A model generated the notes under the pieces. That model was given only the letters and a program-made list of their open reading frames with translations. It had not been told where the DNA came from and searched no databases. The position numbers and the translations under genes were made by a program. From Casuarius casuarius (taxonomy: Eukaryota; Chordata; Aves; Casuariiformes; Casuariidae), in the NCBI GenBank assembly GCA_003342895.1, contig PTFA01000029.1, forward strand, positions 682,001 through 746,000: DNA of 64,000 bases, read 5' to 3'. Positions 61,801 through 64,000 of the stretch are shown here, in pieces; positions within the stretch are counted from its first letter, which is position 1; each line of letters starts with the position of its first letter.

Positions 61801-64000
61801 CTGAATTGGTTGCAAATCCTATCTACAGAGATCAATCTTCTACCTGCAAATGCTTAGAAGTCCTTCAGCTTTAGCTGTGGAGGTTCCTGGCAGTTGATGG
61901 GGTTTCTACAATGTTCCCTGTTTAGCCAAGCGGTGCTGTTCACTTCCTCTGTCCCCTTTTCCATCATCCCATGGATAAATGCCTTCTGGCTGGGGGATGC
62001 CAAGCAGCCATCCTGCCTGCTTGCCACTCAGCTTCACCCCCAGCCCCAATTCATTTGGCAGGTATAACCCAAAGTAGTGTCTGTATAATCCATATGGATG
62101 ACTCTAAGCTGTGCTTTCTGTGGTGTTGTGTAATGTGTGGATTTAAGACACTATTTCTCTGTGTGGATAGTAGAGCAGATTTTGCAAGCCAGACAGCATT
62201 ACAGTCTAGAATTCATATAACAAAGGGAATGATTGTGTTTCATAAAGTTAAAAAAGCAATAATGCAAAGATGTCAAGCTAGGAACAAGTCCAAATAAAAA
62301 CCTGCATTTGAACAGACGCTCTTTGGGCTTATCTGTTGGCCAGCTTCCCCTACTTTAATAGCTTTCTTTTTCTATTGTGTAAACTACTAAATGTATTGCA
62401 GTGGTTTCTGTAGCTGTCACAGGAACGGCAGGTGTTTTTACTCCTCAGGGATGATATTCATCCTTCTGTCTATCTCTTAATGTACTAATATAGCTCCATT
62501 CATACCACACCTTGTAATCTTTAGCATAGTTCTTCTTACAACATCCCAGGGAGGTAAGCAAGTACTGAGAGGTGAGGAAGCACTTTCCCCATTTTATAGA
62601 AGTGAGATAGGAAAGACACACAGGACAGTTTTTTGGGGTTTTTTTTACAGCATGTAAGCATCTATTGTTCATTTAGGAGAAAAATAAAACCTCTTTTGAA
62701 TCTGTTTGGATTCATGCATGAAGACTGTGGTAGATCAAGGAGGTGAACCCTAGTGTGCCATCTTCAACCTTCAAAGCAGGTTTCCCTTGGGGAGGCCAAA
62801 TGCTCACTCTGCAGACAAAGAGGTTTTCAGCCCTAACAATACTGGTGGTTTTCCATTTTGGCTTGGCAGACATCCTCTATAACCAACCTGTAATATACAA
62901 AAGATTTCCTCCTGCTGGTTTCAGTTACATATCACTTTCCCTTCCAAATAAATCAACACTGATTTTTAGGCAGGACTGGCTTCTCTAGCTAAAACTTGTT
63001 AGTGAGCGAAATAACTAAAAAGAGAGAAAAAGTATAAGAAATACATGTATGAGATCAGTTCAGAAGAAATCAAGAGCATTCAATGCTCAAGTAAAGGGCA
63101 ACCTCCATTCAAATGCTGTCATGCACTACAAATGATGACCCAATGGAGTGAAAACAGGAAGATGAAAAATTAGATGAAAATGAAATGCAGGAATTCTGTA
63201 GTTCAACTTCACAGATTTTGTATTCCGGTTTAGATTTTGACTACAGCATGAACAAATATTGAAGTGAAAAGATTTCCCAGTGGATAACAGGACCTTGGCT
63301 TGCAACAGCCAATAGCAGAAGAGAATGGTTTTCTCCTTCTATGCTAATTCTCCTATCATGAAAGGATGCCTTTGAGAATGTTATTTAAATTTACGGAAAC
63401 CTAAAAAACAACCTCTCTAGAACACTCAACTGTATTTTAAATAAAATTCTACTTAGAGGACAGTTTCAAGTTTCCACTGAAAGAGTGGTTTTACATTCCA
63501 ACCTTTTTTATAATAAACTCAGATCAGGTTAGACCTCTAATCATATAGCAATAGCTCTCTCAAGTTTTCTTTTGAATCTATCTCTCTAAGTGACCATCAG
63601 CTTATAGGTACTATCTGTTTTCTACATGTTGACTCTGGCATGAAAGGTACCTTGGAAATAGCTAACAGATAGGATAGAAAGCCCACCGTTTCATTCAGAT
63701 GACTTGAGAGCTATACTGGAGATGCTCACATTGTTTTCAATTACACCATAATTTATCTGAAGTATTTCGGTTAATGGAGGGTCATTAAAACCTTGCATAG
63801 TTTCATATAGAGCACAGTTTCCCTGTAACATTTCCAGTTCTGTATGTACATGGTGCCACTGCTGAATACATTTACTTAGTTCATACCAATAACACAGTGT
63901 CACTACTCAACAAATGCATGACCACTTTCCGATCACAAAGAGATAATGACGAAATATACCTCATTTTTGCATTCCATCATAACCGGGTTGTACTGGTATA
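58836..64000. other. Non-coding stretch to window end
   Basis: The longest frames are 113 (59750-60091) and 108 (61971-62297) codons, both + strand, unrecognisable and without splice context. A MIR fragment lies at 62485-62620. The rest is unique AT-rich sequence. Confidence 0.5.
62485..62620 (-). repeat. MIR/L2-type fragment (antisense)
   Basis: 'cttcttacaacatcccaggg', 'aggtaagcaagtactgagag' and 'ctttccccattttatagaag', then 'tgagataggaaagacacaca', match antisense MIR ('cctcacaacaaccctgtgagg', 'taggtactattattatcc', 'ccattttacagatgagg', 'aaactgaggcac'). This part of MIR is shared with an L2 tail, so either name could apply. Confidence 0.6.

Noticed and set aside
1..64000. CRISPR arrays, operons, phage modules or other prokaryotic systems
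   Set aside because: No spaced direct repeats, ribosome-binding sites or dense long frames; repeats are vertebrate SINE/LINE relics.

Overview
This window looks like vertebrate nuclear DNA from a sauropsid (crocodilian, turtle or bird; I cannot choose between them from sequence alone). The case rests on interspersed repeats recognised by eye. Several are well-preserved MIR-type SINE fragments. Two long, old CR1/L3-type LINE 3' regions lie in antisense. Further short repeats match families I know from turtle, crocodilian and bird DNA, for example the motif around 'attgacttcaatgag' at 17.75 kb and the 'catctagcc ... tctgacag' element at 36.6 kb. I see no Alu, B1/B2 or L1. I find no bacterial or viral gene organisation, no operon, no CRISPR array and no rRNA, tRNA or snRNA gene.

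The window is almost entirely non-coding: intron, gene desert or both. Open frames are short (the longest is 193 codons), scattered, not recognisable as any protein family, and about as long as chance would give over 64 kb on both strands. Two stretches do have exon-like architecture. At 34953-35160 there is an acceptor, two open frames and a perfect CAG|GTAAGT donor. At 53627-53756 there is a strong polypyrimidine acceptor, one open frame and a CAG|GTAAAT donor. One reading frame of the first joins the second in phase, so they could be consecutive exons of a + strand gene, but this is inference.

Layout. 0-10 kb is AT-rich unique sequence with MIR fragments. 10.6-14.1 kb is GC-richer, with candidate regulatory patches at 12.55 and 13.76 kb. 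14.2-14.8 kb holds a T-rich degenerate repeat with a GT/G-rich, quadruplex-capable microsatellite. 15.6 kb has a compact promoter-like motif cluster. 17-29 kb is mostly unique sequence with a few sauropsid repeat fragments. 29.5-30.6 kb has palindromes and a CpG-dense patch that resemble conserved non-coding DNA. 31.4-31.8 kb is a GC-rich patch. 32.9-33.9 kb is an antisense CR1 followed directly by a perfect three-copy 77-bp tandem repeat at 33871-34101. 36.6 and 52.1 kb carry two opposite-orientation fragments of one repeat family. 40-47 kb contains several conserved-element-like patches, including a TGACAG (TALE homeodomain type) cluster at 46.67-46.73 kb. 49.4-50.7 kb is an old L3/CR1-like stretch, followed by a hAT-type terminus at 50.93 kb. 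53-64 kb is unique sequence with three further MIR fragments.

The clearest direct anomaly is the perfect 77-bp triplication. The most consequential hypotheses are the two candidate exons. I found no convincing novel multi-gene biological system. All family assignments come from memory of consensus sequences, without alignment, so boundaries are approximate.
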